Shown: piece after piece, positions 12,799 to 14,004 of the stretch
How the letters are laid out: each line of letters opens with the position of its first letter
Position numbering within the stretch: the first letter of the stretch is position 1
Assembly (NCBI GenBank): GCA_945862475.1
Contig: CAMAYW010000019.1
Location: 1 to 14,004 of the forward strand
Source: Bacteriovorax stolpii
GTDB lineage: Bacteria > Bdellovibrionota > Bacteriovoracia > Bacteriovoracales > Bacteriovoracaceae
Reading direction: 5' to 3'
Length of the DNA stretch: 14,004 nucleotides
Translations under genes and position numbers: made by a program
Notes under the pieces: generated by a model
Seen by the model: the letters and a program-made list of their open reading frames with translations, nothing else
Database searches by the model: none
Told to the model about the DNA's origin: nothing

Positions 12799-14004
12799 AT
12801 GGAAAACCTTTTCAGCTACTACACTCAGGTGCTTTTTCTTTGCTTGATTGTTATCAACCATCTCTTTGAAATATACCTTTATCGACGGCAGCTGACTACT
12901 CTTCACGATAACCGATCGATTGTTCCTGAAGAATTTAAGAATATCATTTCGATGGATGATCATCAAAAAGCTATCCAATATGCGTCCGCAAAATTACAGC
13001 TAGGCCAATGGAAGCTTGTGTGGGATGCCATTTTATTTTTTTATTGGTTTCCCTTTAGAGGTTTAGAAAAACTTTATCTTGTTTCTCCGTTTACAGATCT
13101 TATGAAAGAGCTCTCGTTTCTTCTTCTTTTTATTCTGATTCAGACCATTATTAATCTGCCTTGGTCAATATATTCGACTTTTTTTCTCGAAGAGAAGTTC
13201 GGATTTAACAGAACAACACCTAAACTTTATATCACCGATCGCCTCAAAGGATTGGTCTTAGGTGCTATGATAGGGATTCCTCTTCTCTATGCCCTTTTAC
13301 TCATTTTCACTTCTCTTGGAACATCATGGTGGATCGTTGCTTTCGGACTTTTAACAGGATTTCAATTTTTACTCATCTGGATATACCCTACCTTTATTGC
13401 TCCTCTTTTCAATAAATTTAGCCCCCTTGAATCAATTGAATTAAAAGAAGGAATAAACCGACTTGTGCAGAATGCGGGCTTTAACGCACAAGAAGTTTTC
13501 GTGATGGATGCCTCAAGAAGAAGCTCTCATGGGAATGCCTACTTTACTGGACTAGGTAAAAATAAGAGAGTGGTATTTTTTGATACGTTACTGAAAGATT
13601 TGGGCCACAAGGAGATTTTCGCAATCCTGGCCCATGAGCTTGGTCACATGAAACTCAAACATATCCCCAAATCTCTCCTTGTCTCTCTTCTTTTATCATT
13701 TATCGGATTTTGGTTTATGGGACAAGTTTCCGTTCAAAACTGGTTTTTTTCAGGACATTTCATTCGAGCGCTATCTCCTGCAGTTCTTTTTCTTATTTTT
13801 ATGAAGGCCATCCCAGTTTATACTTTTTGGTTTACTCCGATAGAATCTTGGCTATCTAGAAAAAAAGAATTTGAAGCTGACGAATACGCCGCTCGAGAAA
13901 CCGAAGCAGAGGATCTTATTTCAGGCCTTTTAAAACTTTATCAGCAAAATGCAAGCCCCGTTGTAACGGATAAGCTTTTTTCTCATTTTTACCACTCTCA
14001 CCCT
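12799..14004 (+). CDS. Ste24-type M48 metalloprotease (CaaX prenyl protease 1 family), 3' end outside window
   Basis: An open frame of 402 codons running off the right edge, encoding a polytopic M48 protease of the Ste24 branch. The first membrane helix (about 8-26) is followed by the N-terminal Ste24 region, the motif FFLEEKFGFNRTTP (128-141), membrane helices at about 152-171 and 178-197, and IYPTFIAPLFNKFSPL (195-210). SHGNAYFTG follows at 243-251. The active site is HELGH (His279, Glu280, His283), with the third zinc ligand probably Glu357 in RKKEFEADEYA. The window ends within the conserved HSHPP motif, so perhaps only 10-20 residues are missing compared with bacterial members of about 410-420 residues. 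Bacteria lack CaaX prenylation; a role in membrane-protein quality control is inferred. It is unrelated in detail to the HtpX-like M48 at 1130-2839. Confidence 0.93.
   Translation, partial: MENLFSYYTQVLFLCLIVINHLFEIYLYRRQLTTLHDNRSIVPEEFKNIISMDDHQKAIQYASAKLQLGQWKLVWDAILFFYWFPFRGLEKLYLVSPFTDLMKELSFLLLFILIQTIINLPWSIYSTFFLEEKFGFNRTTPKLYITDRLKGLVLGAMIGIPLLYALLLIFTSLGTSWWIVAFGLLTGFQFLLIWIYPTFIAPLFNKFSPLESIELKEGINRLVQNAGFNAQEVFVMDASRRSSHGNAYFTGLGKNKRVVFFDTLLKDLGHKEIFAILAHELGHMKLKHIPKSLLVSLLLSFIGFWFMGQVSVQNWFFSGHFIRALSPAVLFLIFMKAIPVYTFWFTPIESWLSRKKEFEADEYAARETEAEDLISGLLKLYQQNASPVVTDKLFSHFYHSHP

Noticed and set aside
12784..12978. Minus-strand open frame overlapping the start of the Ste24-type gene
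   Set aside because: It overlaps both gloB and the Ste24-type gene in wrong frames and shows no recognisable protein features.

Overview
The window is low-GC DNA (roughly 37% by eye) from a Gram-negative bacterium. It encodes lipoproteins with lipoboxes, a DUF481 outer-membrane protein ending in Phe, and LysM/TPR envelope proteins. The gene mix, especially the TPR-lipoprotein plus LysM pair, the LemA plus long M48 pair and the DUF4911 protein, resembles the Bdellovibrionota/'Deltaproteobacteria' (Bacteriovorax or Peredibacter type). That assignment is inference. I see no transposase, integrase, phage gene, CRISPR array or other mobile element; this reads as an ordinary chromosomal stretch.

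Layout. At 1-869 is the 3' part of a sensor histidine kinase. At 907-1146 is a tiny membrane protein. A minus-strand lemA-M48 protease operon occupies 3432-1130. At 3558-3845 is a small zinc-ribbon membrane protein broken by one in-frame amber codon. At 4112-3870 is a small secreted four-cysteine protein. At 4269-5327 is an AI-2E/PerM-family transporter, meeting tail to tail a minus-strand pair of a DUF481 outer-membrane protein and a short MscL-family channel (6353-5329). At 6508-7728 are two exported plus-strand proteins, a SOUL-type lipoprotein and a secreted fasciclin-domain protein, closed by a good intrinsic terminator.

A tRNA-Arg(UCG) lies at 8003-7927 (minus). A two-gene minus-strand envelope operon follows (11065-8070): a TPR lipoprotein, then a large acidic LysM protein. 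At 11152-11421 is a DUF4911 protein, tail to tail with a minus-strand gloB-bcp pair (12797-11408). The Bcp peroxiredoxin carries an N-terminal histone-H1-like lysine/alanine tail. From 12799 to the window edge runs a Ste24-type M48 protease, open at its 3' end; its start codon is one base from that of the divergent gloB.

Themes. Envelope maintenance dominates: two unrelated M48 membrane proteases, LemA, LysM/TPR, MscL, DUF481, SOUL and FAS1. Thiol and aldehyde detoxification (GloB, Bcp) forms a second small group. Genes are tightly packed: stop/start overlaps TAATG and TAGTG, three convergent pairs that overlap or nearly touch, and one divergent pair with a 1-nt gap. Four genes use TTG or GTG starts with good Shine-Dalgarno sequences. 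The only stretch over 300 bases without an intact gene (3463-3869) holds the interrupted zinc-ribbon gene. The other gaps (4113-4268, 6354-6507, 7777-7926) show only weak promoter-like or hairpin signals. I did not find a convincing new multi-gene system; the most unusual items are the amber-split gene, the histone-tailed peroxiredoxin and the duplicated domain in the LysM protein.
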